A DNA stretch of 64,000 nt from an uncultured Prevotellaceae bacterium (GTDB lineage: Bacteria; Bacteroidota; Bacteroidia; Bacteroidales; Bacteroidaceae), in assembly GCA_902800435.1 (NCBI GenBank), contig CADCEQ010000007.1:1-64000 (forward strand). Reading direction: 5' to 3'. The notes beneath the pieces are model-generated. The model had not been told where the DNA came from and searched no databases. It saw nothing but the letters and a program-made list of their open reading frames with translations. The position numbers were made by a program, and so were the translations under genes. Positions 50,719 to 64,000 of this stretch are shown here, one piece after another. The first letter of the stretch is position 1; the number at the start of each line of letters is the position of its first letter.

Positions 50719-53587
50719 TATCGTATCTCTTATATAAATAGGTGTCGAACTGCCTGCGGTATTCCTGGAGCCGCTGACGTGCACCGGCACCCGTCCAGAG
50801 AGCATCATAACGCTCGGTGTCCTTGTGGATGCAGAACGGCGAGCTAACCTGGTGGACGACGGCAAACGACGACGTCGAGATGGTGTGATTGCGGCTGTTG
50901 ATGACGAAGTCGCGGGCCATCTGGTTGACCATCTTTGAGCCGTTAGTAGCCTCGATTGTGACCTCATGTCCGCGCTTGTCCTTCACATTGAGGAGTCCGG
51001 AGCCGCCCGTGACGGTCAGTTTCTCACGGATACCCAGCGTGTCAGAGCAGGCCGTGGGATAGACTCCCTCATCGATGGTGTTGTCGGCATAGATGGAGTT
51101 GTCCTGGAAGTGGTAGCGTATGAAGGCATTGATTTCCTCAACCATGGCCAGGGCCTTGTCACGGGCAGCCTGAACCTCAGCGCTGATGTTGCCACCGGCC
51201 TTCTCGCGGTCGAGCTGTTCGTTATACTGGTCGTAAATCACCTTGATGTCGCTCCAGCGGGGCAGTCCACGTTCGTAGGCTTTCCGCATGGCCTCGTTAT
51301 CAGGGGCATAGACGGTGTAGTTATATGAATTGAAGTAGTTCACGTTGTCAGTCAGTCCGCCCTTGGCAGCGAAGGTATGGTAAGCCTCCATGCGCTTCTT
51401 CTTCGTGACAGGGTTCACTTCCACCAGTTTGTCGCTGGCAAACTCCATGATAGCATCCATGTCAAAATCGGTACAGAGGTCAAGAAACTCGGTGAACTGA
51501 GAGTCGCCCTGCAGGACGTCAAGCACCGAACGGTGGGGACCTTCTATCACGTGGTCGATGGCATAAGCCGTACCGTTTTGCTGGTTGTAGACCTGCGTCA
51601 CCTGTGAGACAGGTACATTGTTGTCTATCTGTGCGCCGCTCATGACCTTGTCGCCACCAAAAAGGATGGCACCGCCGTGCTTCGTCTTGTAGTACTTGTT
51701 CCCGCCCAGCGTCTCGCCGTCTTTCAGCACGATGGTGTGGTAGTTCAACATGTCGATGAACTGCGTACGGAATTGGTCGGTGGTCACGCGGCCGATAGAG
51801 TCGGTCGGGTCTGTGCCAACAATACCCGTCTCCTTGTCGTACTTCCAGGCCGAGCAGAAGACGTATGGAGACTTCTTCTGGTAATAGAACTTCAGTGCCC
51901 TCGGCTGATCAGAGTTCAGGTAGGCAGGGTCTATGTAGTAGCGCTCAAAAGCATCGTCTGTCGGAATAAAGAAGGCGTAGTTAGCGCTCATGGCCAACAG
52001 GTAAGCAAAGTAGTTGACGTTCAGGGCCAGCGGCTTTCTGCCTCCCTTACCGTCGTTGACGGCCTCATTCATGATGCGCATGTTGCTGCTCAGCGTTACC
52101 GGTGCCGAGACGGCAATCAGCGACGGGGGAGCGAACATACGGTTCAGCATGTAGGCCACGCCGTTGTTAGCTATCTTGACATCGTATGAACCGTTGCTGT
52201 TGACATTGAGCACTTCGAGCGACAGTCCCATGGGGTCGTTAGCCTCATCCATGACACGTCCAAACTTCGACGGAACGGTGCCCACGAACGAATTCTTCAT
52301 CAGGTTACCCACGAGCTGTTGCACGTTCTGCAGAGGTATGGAGTCGATGTTCTCCTCCAGGTTCTCGGCGGTATTGGGCTTCTTGCCGAAAGCGTTGATA
52401 AGGAACTCGCCGCCACCGCCCGGCAGGAAGTACTCCCTCAGGGCTTTGTCGGTAGGCACGAACATGGCTGCGATGTCCTTATAGGCATTCTCGCCGACCG
52501 AACCGTTGTTATAGTTGTTCCATCCCGGATCGTAGGGCAGCACATACTGGGCGTTGGTCTGATTGGGATCCACCGTCAGTGTTCCTCCCTGCGAGCGCTG
52601 GCTCATGTAGCGCTTCTGGAAGATGGAGTCAATCTGCGGCAGGTTGTTCACGATGGCGTAGTCGTTGTAGTTCTTCGTCGTCGCAGCATCGTAATAAGGT
52701 GCGCTGAAACGGTCGAGCATACGGCTGAAGAGGTTGCTCTCGCCATTGTTACGGATGACCTCGGCCAGGTTGCCCGGCGGCACCAGCACATCCTCCATCT
52801 GGTGGATATAACCGTTCTTACAGGTCACGTCGGCACAGATAATCTTGTTGCGGAAGATGTAGGCCGACTTCTCCTCGACGTTGTAGGGCGTACCCGTCAC
52901 AACCTCAAAGTCGCTGTTCTCGCCGCGCGTCTTGATGTTGTTGTTCGTCATCTGCTCCTCGGTGAAGTGCACCATCATCGGGCGTGTGGCATCCATCACC
53001 ATGTAGATGCCCCGATCGTAGTACTTCTCCCAGTAGGGGTTGTTCACGGGCATGTCCTTCCGACCTCTCAGATGGGTAATCGTGTCGATGACGTTGGCAC
53101 CCGTCGTGTGCTTCATAGCCTGGCCTGGCGTCACGGCGGTAGAACCGTCAGGCACGTTCGAGAGCATCTCAACCAGCAGGGCATTGTCGAGCATCGAGGA
53201 GTAGAGCAGCTGGCGCTTCATAGCGTCGGTCAGCTGGCCGTAGTTCTTCACGCCCCACGGGTTGTTGGCGTAGAAGCGGTCAAAGGCCTCATCGTTGGCT
53301 GGGAACACGGTCTTCGAGCCTGTCTTCGACAGGGTCTCGGCGTAACCCAGGTCATCAATCAGCCGCAGGTAGTTGTTGAAGGTACCCTTCAGCACGTTAC
53401 CGTTCTCGCCTTGCAGGTTCTCAGGGTTCTTCATGGCATCATAGATACTGCCACCCAACCATGACGGGTAATTGCCCTCGTCGTCCAGGTCGTAGTCATC
53501 CTTACATGCCGTGAACCCACCACAAATTGCGGCCAGGCACAGTCCCATATAGACGTTCCTGGCTTTCTCAATCAAGCGGTAATTCAT
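50696..53587 (-). CDS. Large fasciclin (FAS1)-domain lipoprotein A of the PUL
   Basis: 963 residues. Lipobox FTAC, Cys about 28 (CKDDYDLDD). Four FAS1-like modules marked by TVFPANDEAFDRF (about 93), AMFVPTDKALREYF (about 380), AFFIPTDDAFERYY (about 545) and YTVYAPDNEAMRKAYE (about 765), making it the largest surface protein of the locus. It precedes SusC 1 and follows the GH2 gene. Its leader is not of the MITKSIK type. FAS1 arrays suggest protein- or glycan-mediated docking at the cell surface; this is inference. Confidence 0.84.
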   Translation of the reverse strand: MNYRLIEKARNVYMGLCLAAICGGFTACKDDYDLDDEGNYPSWLGGSIYDAMKNPENLQGENGNVLKGTFNNYLRLIDDLGYAETLSKTGSKTVFPANDEAFDRFYANNPWGVKNYGQLTDAMKRQLLYSSMLDNALLVEMLSNVPDGSTAVTPGQAMKHTTGANVIDTITHLRGRKDMPVNNPYWEKYYDRGIYMVMDATRPMMVHFTEEQMTNNNIKTRGENSDFEVVTGTPYNVEEKSAYIFRNKIICADVTCKNGYIHQMEDVLVPPGNLAEVIRNNGESNLFSRMLDRFSAPYYDAATTKNYNDYAIVNNLPQIDSIFQKRYMSQRSQGGTLTVDPNQTNAQYVLPYDPGWNNYNNGSVGENAYKDIAAMFVPTDKALREYFLPGGGGEFLINAFGKKPNTAENLEENIDSIPLQNVQQLVGNLMKNSFVGTVPSKFGRVMDEANDPMGLSLEVLNVNSNGSYDVKIANNGVAYMLNRMFAPPSLIAVSAPVTLSSNMRIMNEAVNDGKGGRKPLALNVNYFAYLLAMSANYAFFIPTDDAFERYYIDPAYLNSDQPRALKFYYQKKSPYVFCSAWKYDKETGIVGTDPTDSIGRVTTDQFRTQFIDMLNYHTIVLKDGETLGGNKYYKTKHGGAILFGGDKVMSGAQIDNNVPVSQVTQVYNQQNGTAYAIDHVIEGPHRSVLDVLQGDSQFTEFLDLCTDFDMDAIMEFASDKLVEVNPVTKKKRMEAYHTFAAKGGLTDNVNYFNSYNYTVYAPDNEAMRKAYERGLPRWSDIKVIYDQYNEQLDREKAGGNISAEVQAARDKALAMVEEINAFIRYHFQDNSIYADNTIDEGVYPTACSDTLGIREKLTVTGGSGLLNVKDKRGHEVTIEATNGSKMVNQMARDFVINSRNHTISTSSFAVVHQVSSPFCIHKDTERYDALWTGAGARQRLQEYRRQFDTYLYKRYDNELVIDN

Positions 53588-53618
53588 ACATCATTTATAA
53601 TTTAGTTACTGTAATTCT

Positions 53619-57575
<3,957 letters not shown>

Positions 57576-57599
57576 TTAGTCGTATAAGTGATTTCGTGT

Positions 57600-57682
57600 G
57601 CAAAGATAGCAAAAAAGATTTAATCAGCCTACAAAAAATGCAAAAAAAACTTTGTGGAGCTGCAAGTTATTTGTACTTTTGC
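57600..57682. promoter_or_regulatory. Divergent PUL promoters (GH2 operon and GH5-GH43)
   Basis: Plus strand: TTTG (57651-57654), 19 bp, TACTTTTGC (57674-57682), a near-perfect promoter 32 nt before the GH5-GH43 ATG. Minus strand: TATCTTTGC (rc of 57600-57608) upstream of the GH2 gene with a weak -33 box. Only about 145 bp separate the genes, so one regulator could control both arms. Confidence 0.68.
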
Positions 57683-57714
57683 AGCAAAAATCTAAAAACT
57701 TCATAAACGTAATC

Positions 57715-60700
57715 ATGAGAAAATCACTATTGACACTGGTATTTGCAGCCCTGACCACAACAGGATTGTGGGCGCAGGGCGTGAAGCCGCTACCCTCGAT
57801 CCACGTCGAAGGGAAGTGGCTGGTCGACACGCACGGTAACCACGTCGTACTGCACGGCGTGATGGACACTCCGAGCATGTGGTTCAACGACAACCGCTGG
57901 ACAGGCGGCTACAACTCAACGGGCGCCACCAACTGCCAGAACTACTTTGAGAAGCTGTTCAAGGGACTCGAGCAGGCCAAGTGCAACGTCTTCCGTCTGC
58001 ACATGGATCCCGCCTGGACCAACGACAACAGCTACACCTACCCCATCGCACTCGGACAGTCGACCGAGTACACCGGCGAGGCCGACATCAAGCACTTCAA
58101 CCCCACTCGACTGACGACCTACCTGAAGTCGCTCTACTTCCCGCTGATGCAGCGCGCCATGAAGCACGGTATGTATGTCGTCGTGCGCCCACCGGGGGTC
58201 TGCCCCGGCAACATTCAAGTCGGCGACTACTACCAGAAGTACCTCATCAACGTCTGGGACCTCTTCACCCAGAACGACTCCATCCGCAAGTACTCGGGCC
58301 AGATCAGCATTGAGCTGGCCAATGAGCCTGTCAGCGTCAAGAGCGCCTCGAACACCGACGACAAGAAGGCACTGCACGACTTCTTCCAGCCTGTGGTCGA
58401 TAAGATCCGCGAGAACGGCTTCACCGGCATCGTCTGGGTGCCCGGCGCCGGCTGGCAGTCGGGCTATGCCGATTACAAGACCTACCCCATCACCGGCTAT
58501 AACATCGGTTACGCCGTCCACGACTACACCGGCTGGTACGGATGCAGCGACGAGAGCGTTGACCGCGACAAGAACATCGAGACGAGCAAGCGTAAGAAGA
58601 TTGAGCAGTTCCACAACCAGGTGCCGGTCGTCGACACCAACCCCATCATCATCACCGAGATTGACTGGAGCCCGAAGAAGCCCGGCACCGGCCACTACAA
58701 CGAGCACGGCGAGTGGGTGGAGTCGAACTACGGCACGTGGTCCACAGGCTCCACGTCGAAGTGGGGACAGTGCTACAAGGCCATGCTCGACCACTACGGC
58801 AACATCTCGATGACGCTTTCAGGCACGCACTGCCTCATTGACATCGACGATCTCATCAAGACCGGCGTGGCCAAGCCCTCGTTCGGCGGCGAGCCCGAAG
58901 CCTGCGGCAAAGCCTGCTGGGACTGGTATGCCGAATGGTACGAGAAGGACTACCCCAAAGCCGACTTCAAAAGCGTGCCTGTCAGCGACTTCGGCAAGAC
59001 CTTCCAGAACCCCATCGTCCGTGCCGACTTCCCCGACCCCGACGTCATCCGCGTCGGCGACACCTATTATATGGTATCGACCACCATGCACCACTTCCCC
59101 GGCGCCACCATCCTGAAGTCACAGGACCTGGTCAACTGGGAGTACTGCGCCCATCCCCTTGCCCAGCTGGGCAGCGACGCGGGCTATACCCTGCTCAACA
59201 ATAAGAACGCCTACGCCTCGGGCATGTGGGCCTGCTCCATGAAGTACCACAACGGCAAGTTCCATATCCTCATCAACGAGAAGCGCCCCATCGACGGCTG
59301 GAACCTGAACGGCTACCTGCTGACGGCCACAAACCCCGAGGGACAGTGGACAATGAAGAAACTGTCGCGCAGCTACTACGACCCAGGTATGCTCTTCGAC
59401 AACGGCAAGGTCTACGTGGCTCAGGGCATCGGCAACATCTCCGTCTGCGAGCTTGACGAGAACTTCAACTTCAAGCGCGAGAAGACCGTCATCAGCAACA
59501 AGGACGGACTCGAGGGCAGTCACTTCTACAAGCACGGCGACTACTATTACATCTACGCCACCTACGGCGGCTGGCCCTCAGGTCAGGCCGTGTTCCGTGC
59601 AAAGGATCCCTTCGGACCCTACGAGGAGAAGATGGTGGTCGAGAAGAGCTACGACGGACGTCCTAACACCATCCATCAGGGTGCCCTCGTTGAGGACGTC
59701 GCCGGCAAGTGGTGGACCATCATGCAGGAGGACCTCGGCGCCATGGGTCGATTCCCCAACCTGCAGCCCGTTAAGTGGACTACCGACGGATGGCTCACCG
59801 TAGGCAACAACGGCAAGCCCTACGAGACGTTTGTCAGCAGAGTGGCACGTCCCGCCGCCTCGGGCGACAACGCCGTGAAGCGCCTGCCCACCACCGACGT
59901 GTTCCGCACCTACCCCATCGGCATGCAGTGGGAGTGGAACCACAAACCCGACAACAACGCCTGGAGCCTCTTCGAGCGTCCGGGCTGGCTGCGACTGAAG
60001 ACGTCGAACGTCACCACAAAGCTGCCTCAGGCCCGTAACATGCTCACACAGCGCATCTTCGCCATTAAGGACAAGGAGACGACGGGCACCGTCCGCATCG
60101 ATGCCACCCACCTGACCGAGGGCGACCGCGCCGGCATCTGCATCCTGCAGGACCCCTACGCCATGATCTGTGTCGAGATGGTCGACGGCAAGCTGCAGCT
60201 GTTCTGGGAGCAGGACAAGGTGCGCGACCCGGGCTCAAACTTCACCCCCGCCTCGAAGACGCAGACCGTCGAACTGACCGACAGCATCGTCTACCTGCGC
60301 GCCGGCATGAAGTACGGCGACAACAAGGCCAAGTTCTACTACTCGCTCGACAACAAGACGTGGAAGCCGTTAGGCCAGCAGACCTCGCAGAGCTTCAACC
60401 TCAGCGTCTTCGTGGGCTCGCGCTTCGGCATCTTCTGCTATGCCACCAAGAAGAAGGGCGGCTATGCCGACTTCGACTGGTTCACCACCGAGGCCGACTT
60501 CGACGAGGCCGACTTCTTCCCCGAAGACTTCACCGCACCCGTCGAGAATATGTATAAGGTAACGAAGATTGCCCTGCCCACCAACGTCAAGACCATCGAG
60601 ACGATGATTGGCGGCAAGGCCGTTCCCGTCATCACCGCCACCTATGCCGACAAGCACACCGCTCAGGTCAACAGCCTCGTGGAGTTCACGCCCGAGGAGG

Positions 60701-61416
60701 CTGGCATCGTCGACTTCCACAACGGACAGATGACCGGCCTCGACCAGGGCAGCACCAACGTCAGCATGGCCTACACCGACGTGCTCGGCAACAAGGTCGA
60801 GGGCTCGTTCACGGCCAAGGCCAGCTACTTCCCCTTCGACTATCAGTTCGTGCGCAACAACATTGCCGGCAGCGGCACTTATGTCAAGAATGCCACCAGC
60901 TCGGCCTTCAAGTTCACGACGACCAACAGCCAGATGGGCTGGGTCTACGACAGCAACATCGACTTCACGGCCTATAAGTACCTGGTCATCAGGCTCAGCC
61001 AGAAGCAGCTGGCCGAGGCTCAGCTGAACCTCTACACCACCGACAAGGTAACGGGTCCCTGCTGCTCGACGCCGCTCAACGTCGACGAGTCTGTGACCGT
61101 CGTCGACCTCGAGAACGCTCTCTACACCTCGAAGACCAACAACGGCAAGCCCTTCGATGCCACCCGCGTGCGCATGGTTACCCTGTCGGGCAATGTTATT
61201 AACAAGGTGGTTGCCGTCAAGGAAATCTTCCTTTCCAACGACAGCCAGTACGCTCCCACCGGCATCGCTGAGGCCGTCACTGCTACCAGCCAGAAGGTCA
61301 GCGTCTACACCCTCGCCGGCCAGCTCCTGCGCAGCGGCGTCGACCGCAGTCGCGCCACCATCGGCCTGCCCGCCGGCGTCTACGTCGTGGGCAGCAAGAA
61401 AGTCCTGGTGCGCTGA
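57715..61416 (+). CDS. Bimodular GH5 - GH43 glycoside hydrolase, secreted
   Basis: 1233 residues from ATG 57715; signal peptide about 1-20 (GLWAQ). GH5-like domain about 30-415 with acid/base E204 in ELANEP and nucleophile E315 in ITEIDW. GH43 domain about 428-730 with base D441 (FPDPDVIRVGDTYY), D556 (YYDPGM) and acid E600 (LEGSHFY), followed by a GH43 C-terminal beta sandwich (about 745-940), a Big-like domain, a beta module (about 1040-1190) and a sorting-type tail. Would combine endo-glucanase or xylanase-type cleavage with arabinofuranosidase or xylosidase activity. Both active sites look intact; substrate is not determined. Confidence 0.88.
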   Translation: MRKSLLTLVFAALTTTGLWAQGVKPLPSIHVEGKWLVDTHGNHVVLHGVMDTPSMWFNDNRWTGGYNSTGATNCQNYFEKLFKGLEQAKCNVFRLHMDPAWTNDNSYTYPIALGQSTEYTGEADIKHFNPTRLTTYLKSLYFPLMQRAMKHGMYVVVRPPGVCPGNIQVGDYYQKYLINVWDLFTQNDSIRKYSGQISIELANEPVSVKSASNTDDKKALHDFFQPVVDKIRENGFTGIVWVPGAGWQSGYADYKTYPITGYNIGYAVHDYTGWYGCSDESVDRDKNIETSKRKKIEQFHNQVPVVDTNPIIITEIDWSPKKPGTGHYNEHGEWVESNYGTWSTGSTSKWGQCYKAMLDHYGNISMTLSGTHCLIDIDDLIKTGVAKPSFGGEPEACGKACWDWYAEWYEKDYPKADFKSVPVSDFGKTFQNPIVRADFPDPDVIRVGDTYYMVSTTMHHFPGATILKSQDLVNWEYCAHPLAQLGSDAGYTLLNNKNAYASGMWACSMKYHNGKFHILINEKRPIDGWNLNGYLLTATNPEGQWTMKKLSRSYYDPGMLFDNGKVYVAQGIGNISVCELDENFNFKREKTVISNKDGLEGSHFYKHGDYYYIYATYGGWPSGQAVFRAKDPFGPYEEKMVVEKSYDGRPNTIHQGALVEDVAGKWWTIMQEDLGAMGRFPNLQPVKWTTDGWLTVGNNGKPYETFVSRVARPAASGDNAVKRLPTTDVFRTYPIGMQWEWNHKPDNNAWSLFERPGWLRLKTSNVTTKLPQARNMLTQRIFAIKDKETTGTVRIDATHLTEGDRAGICILQDPYAMICVEMVDGKLQLFWEQDKVRDPGSNFTPASKTQTVELTDSIVYLRAGMKYGDNKAKFYYSLDNKTWKPLGQQTSQSFNLSVFVGSRFGIFCYATKKKGGYADFDWFTTEADFDEADFFPEDFTAPVENMYKVTKIALPTNVKTIETMIGGKAVPVITATYADKHTAQVNSLVEFTPEEAGIVDFHNGQMTGLDQGSTNVSMAYTDVLGNKVEGSFTAKASYFPFDYQFVRNNIAGSGTYVKNATSSAFKFTTTNSQMGWVYDSNIDFTAYKYLVIRLSQKQLAEAQLNLYTTDKVTGPCCSTPLNVDESVTVVDLENALYTSKTNNGKPFDATRVRMVTLSGNVINKVVAVKEIFLSNDSQYAPTGIAEAVTATSQKVSVYTLAGQLLRSGVDRSRATIGLPAGVYVVGSKKVLVR

Positions 61417-61435
61417 CGTTATTCCCCAAAAGTAA

Positions 61436-61472
61436 AAAAATCCTCGAATCGCTTGGCGGTTCGGGGATTTTT
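61436..61472 (+). terminator. Intrinsic terminator after GH5-GH43
   Basis: AAAAATCCTCGAA and TTCGGGGATTTTT form a 13-bp stem (one G-U pair) around an 11-nt loop, ending in a T-run. The loop contains TTGG, the -33 box of the next promoter. Confidence 0.82.
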
Positions 61473-61484
61473 CGGTATCTTTGC
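61453..61484 (+). promoter_or_regulatory. Promoter of the right-end secreted repeat protein
   Basis: TTGG (61453-61456), 19 bp, TATCTTTGC (61476-61484). The promoter overlaps the preceding terminator hairpin. ATG follows about 65 nt downstream. Confidence 0.7.
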
Positions 61485-61548
61485 GGCGTTGAAACGAATT
61501 ATATACCGTGACGACAACGAACAAGTCAAACCAAAGCTTTAGTATATT

Positions 61549-64000
61549 ATGAGGACCAGACTATTTATATTCATTCTCATGCTGCTCGGCATGGCCGCAG
61601 GAGCACAGGCGTACACCCTGAAGGTTGGCGGTGTGACAGTCACCTCGTCGAACGCCTCGAACGTGACGGGTAATAACATCAAAGCCTATTCGAGCAGCGT
61701 CAACGGCGGCAAACCGTCGGTTGTATATAACGAAAGTACGAAGACGCTGACACTCTGGAACGTCAAGATAGATCGCACGGGAAGCGACAACCGCGCCATC
61801 TTGAACGAAGACGTCAGCGGTCTGACGATTATCCTGAAGGGCACGAACTACCTGAAGGCCGCGGACTCGTCGCCTGTGAGACTCAACGCCATGACCACCA
61901 TGAAGTGCCAGGCCTATAATGGGTCGATGAAGACCTACATCTACGGCGGCAGCGAGGATGCCCTCACCGTTGGCAACAGCCAGACGTTGATAATCGAGAA
62001 TGCCGATTTGTATCTGGAATCGATGAGCAGCTGCTTCGATGCCTCGGGCAGTCCATCGCTGTATATCCAGAACTCCACCATCACGGCCAAGTGTACCTAT
62101 AACAAGAACAATGACTGCTACGCGCTGTTCGACTATAAACTGTTGTCGGTCACCAACTCCACAGTTACCCTGCAGGGCTATTCGCAGGCCGTGAAAAACC
62201 TGACGAACTACTCGAAGGCAGCCCGCATGTATGTGAAGACCCCGTCGGGCGGTAAGTTCGACAGTAGCAAGAAGACGTTTGTCAACAGCTCGGGTACGGC
62301 TGCCGGTACGGTGGTGCTGGACATCGATAACGAGACGGGCCTGGCCATCAACCTAACGAACTTCCCCGATGCCAACTTCTACAACTACGTGTCCAACAAT
62401 TGCGATCCCAACGGCAACGGCATACTCAGCGACACAGAACTGAAGAATGTGAAAACGATTGACATCAAGGGCAAGAACATTTATAAACTGAATGGCATTG
62501 AGTACTTCACCGAGCTAACGACCCTGGACTGCAGCAACAACAAGTTGACGGCCCTTGACCTCACTAAGAATACGAAGCTGACAACCGTGAACTGTTATGC
62601 CAACAAGATTGGTATCGACAACATGGCATCGCTTATAGCGAGCCTACCCAAGAGGACGTCGGGCACGAATTACTTAGGGGTCGTGGCTTCGAGCGAGTCG
62701 AGCTATGGCAACACAATTACGTACGGGCAGGTGCAGACGGCTGCGGCCAAGGGCTGGACAGTGTCGAAGTGGACGGGCTCCGGCTTTACCGCATACGCCG
62801 GCACGGCTCCTGCATCATACGGTCTGTCGGTGGGAGGCGTCGATGTGAGCTACGACAACTACAGTAACGTGTCCGGCACCTATATCAAAGCATACAGCTC
62901 GAGTGTGAACGGCGGCAAGGCGTCGGTCAGCTATAACCCGTCGACGAAGACACTGACAATTTGGAACGTCAAAATTGAGCGTACGGGCAACAACAACCGC
63001 GCTATACTGAACGATGCCTGCCCGGATTTGAAGATCGTGCTCAAGGGGCAGAACCTACTGAAGGCTACCGCCTCGGCGCCGGTAAGACTGAACGCGGCAA
63101 CGACCATCAGCAGCAACGACAGCGAGACGACGACCATTACGGGTGGCAGCGAGGATGCGTTCTACGTGGGCAATAATGCCACCGTCAGGCTGTCGGGTGT
63201 CAACCTGAACCTGACCTCGGAGAGCAGCTGCTTCGACACCTCGGGCAGTCCCACACTGTATATCGAGAACTCAACCATCACGGCCAAGTGTACCAAGGAC
63301 AAGAGCGGCGACTGCTACGCCCTGTACGACTACCACCTCGTGAATGTCAGGTACTCCAACGTCACCTTGGAAGGCTATTCGCAGGCGGTGAAGAACGTGC
63401 CTAACCTGGAACTCGGCCCCGGTATGTACATTAAAAACAGCGGCTGGTACAGCAGCGACAAAAAGACCTTTTACGACAAGAACAATAATATCGCAAAAAC
63501 CGTTGAATTGGCCATGGGCACCGACCTGTCGTACAAGGCTGTAATCTACGACGGCATGAAGTGGGACGACAAGATAGCCGCCGTGCTCCTGGCACTTCAG
63601 CTTGAAAGTTTCTTCAGCGTCACCTCCTCGGGCGGCATCGACTATTACAAGACGAGCGCTGGCAAGGTGCTCTGCACCCACAACTGGAGCAAAAGTACGC
63701 TCGGCGTGCCCGGCGACGTGAACCAGTCGGACTTCGTGCGGCAGCCGCTCAGCGATGCGACCCAGTCCGCCCTACTTGCATCAGGCACCGATGTCCTCGA
63801 CGGCTACAAGAGTATCCGTCTGGATATGGAGTTTACCATCAATGAGCAGAACTTCCCCGATAAGAACCTCCGCGAATACATAAAGAAGTGGGACTTCACC
63901 GACGACGGGCGCCTCTCGGCGAAGGAGGTCGACTTCGAGTTTGGTACTTTTGATGTCAGGAACAAGGAGATTACCAATATGAAGGGCATCGAGTACTTCA
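61549..64000 (+). CDS. Large secreted repeat protein with EF-hand-like and LRR motifs (3' end outside window)
   Basis: Open without stop from ATG 61549 to the window edge, 817 codons; signal peptide about 1-20 (AGAQA). Two copies of an about 220-residue beta-rich module (from about 24 and 425) share IKAYSSSVNGGK, TKTLT-x-WNVKI, GGSEDA and SCFD-x-SGSP. Between them a calcium-loop-like DPNGNGILSDTE (286-297) leads into short leucine-rich repeats (LTTLDCSNNKLTALDL). A second such loop, DFTDDGRLSAKE, appears near the right edge. Likely a surface adhesin or polysaccharide-binding protein; it belongs to no enzyme family I know. Confidence 0.82.
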   Translation, partial: MRTRLFIFILMLLGMAAGAQAYTLKVGGVTVTSSNASNVTGNNIKAYSSSVNGGKPSVVYNESTKTLTLWNVKIDRTGSDNRAILNEDVSGLTIILKGTNYLKAADSSPVRLNAMTTMKCQAYNGSMKTYIYGGSEDALTVGNSQTLIIENADLYLESMSSCFDASGSPSLYIQNSTITAKCTYNKNNDCYALFDYKLLSVTNSTVTLQGYSQAVKNLTNYSKAARMYVKTPSGGKFDSSKKTFVNSSGTAAGTVVLDIDNETGLAINLTNFPDANFYNYVSNNCDPNGNGILSDTELKNVKTIDIKGKNIYKLNGIEYFTELTTLDCSNNKLTALDLTKNTKLTTVNCYANKIGIDNMASLIASLPKRTSGTNYLGVVASSESSYGNTITYGQVQTAAAKGWTVSKWTGSGFTAYAGTAPASYGLSVGGVDVSYDNYSNVSGTYIKAYSSSVNGGKASVSYNPSTKTLTIWNVKIERTGNNNRAILNDACPDLKIVLKGQNLLKATASAPVRLNAATTISSNDSETTTITGGSEDAFYVGNNATVRLSGVNLNLTSESSCFDTSGSPTLYIENSTITAKCTKDKSGDCYALYDYHLVNVRYSNVTLEGYSQAVKNVPNLELGPGMYIKNSGWYSSDKKTFYDKNNNIAKTVELAMGTDLSYKAVIYDGMKWDDKIAAVLLALQLESFFSVTSSGGIDYYKTSAGKVLCTHNWSKSTLGVPGDVNQSDFVRQPLSDATQSALLASGTDVLDGYKSIRLDMEFTINEQNFPDKNLREYIKKWDFTDDGRLSAKEVDFEFGTFDVRNKEITNMKGIEYF

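Overview
The window looks like chromosomal DNA of a Bacteroidales bacterium, most probably Prevotella or a close relative from a gut or rumen. This rests on two SusC/SusD pairs with LTAC/LTSC/FTAC lipoboxes, BspA-like and FadL-like surface proteins, very few strong Shine-Dalgarno sites, and many Bacteroidetes-type promoters (TTTG or TTGG, about 19 bp, then TAnnTTTGC). Genus is inference; no rRNA is present.

Layout. 1-1700: conserved translation block on the minus strand (rpsU, xerC, hpf, tRNA-Thr, presumably leading to tuf outside the window). 1.8-8.5 kb: envelope operon of a MoxR ATPase, DUF58, DUF4350 and DUF4129 proteins, a polytopic membrane protein and a SpoIIM-like protein, with a divergent RDD gene. 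8.5-15.2 kb: operon of a glycyl-radical-enzyme activase, BspA-like LRR protein, GH31 alpha-glycosidase and M24 Xaa-Pro peptidase. 15.3-20.1 kb: ECF sigma factor, anti-sigma factor and four secreted or membrane proteins of unknown function. 20.1-25.0 kb: RAYT-like transposase, second M24 peptidase and a glycyl radical enzyme whose active-site residues fit trans-4-hydroxy-L-proline dehydratase. 25.2-32.7 kb: housekeeping genes (mdh, gamma-carbonic anhydrase, metallophosphoesterase, waaA, gltX, PgpH-like HD phosphohydrolase). 32.7-33.2 kb: gene-free foldback (MITE-like) repeat. 33.2-36.3 kb: two divergent FadL-family porins. 36.4-61.4 kb: a large polysaccharide utilisation locus with two SusCD pairs, three fasciclin-domain lipoproteins, a GH2 beta-galactosidase and, divergently, a GH5-GH43 fusion. 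61.5 kb to the end: start of a large secreted repeat protein.

How the genes may work together. The PUL would bind, cut and import a galactose- and arabinose- or xylose-decorated plant polysaccharide; the GH31 enzyme could contribute. The two M24 peptidases, the activase and the dehydratase-like enzyme suggest use of proline/hydroxyproline peptides, for example from collagen or plant hydroxyproline-rich glycoproteins.

The most unusual features are at the repeat level. Heptamer arrays fill the spacers between PUL genes and also lie inside coding sequences. GC-rich palindromes are inserted in frame in several enzymes. A covarying hairpin is embedded in the signal-peptide codons of four unrelated lipoproteins. 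A 425-bp foldback element follows the PgpH-like gene.
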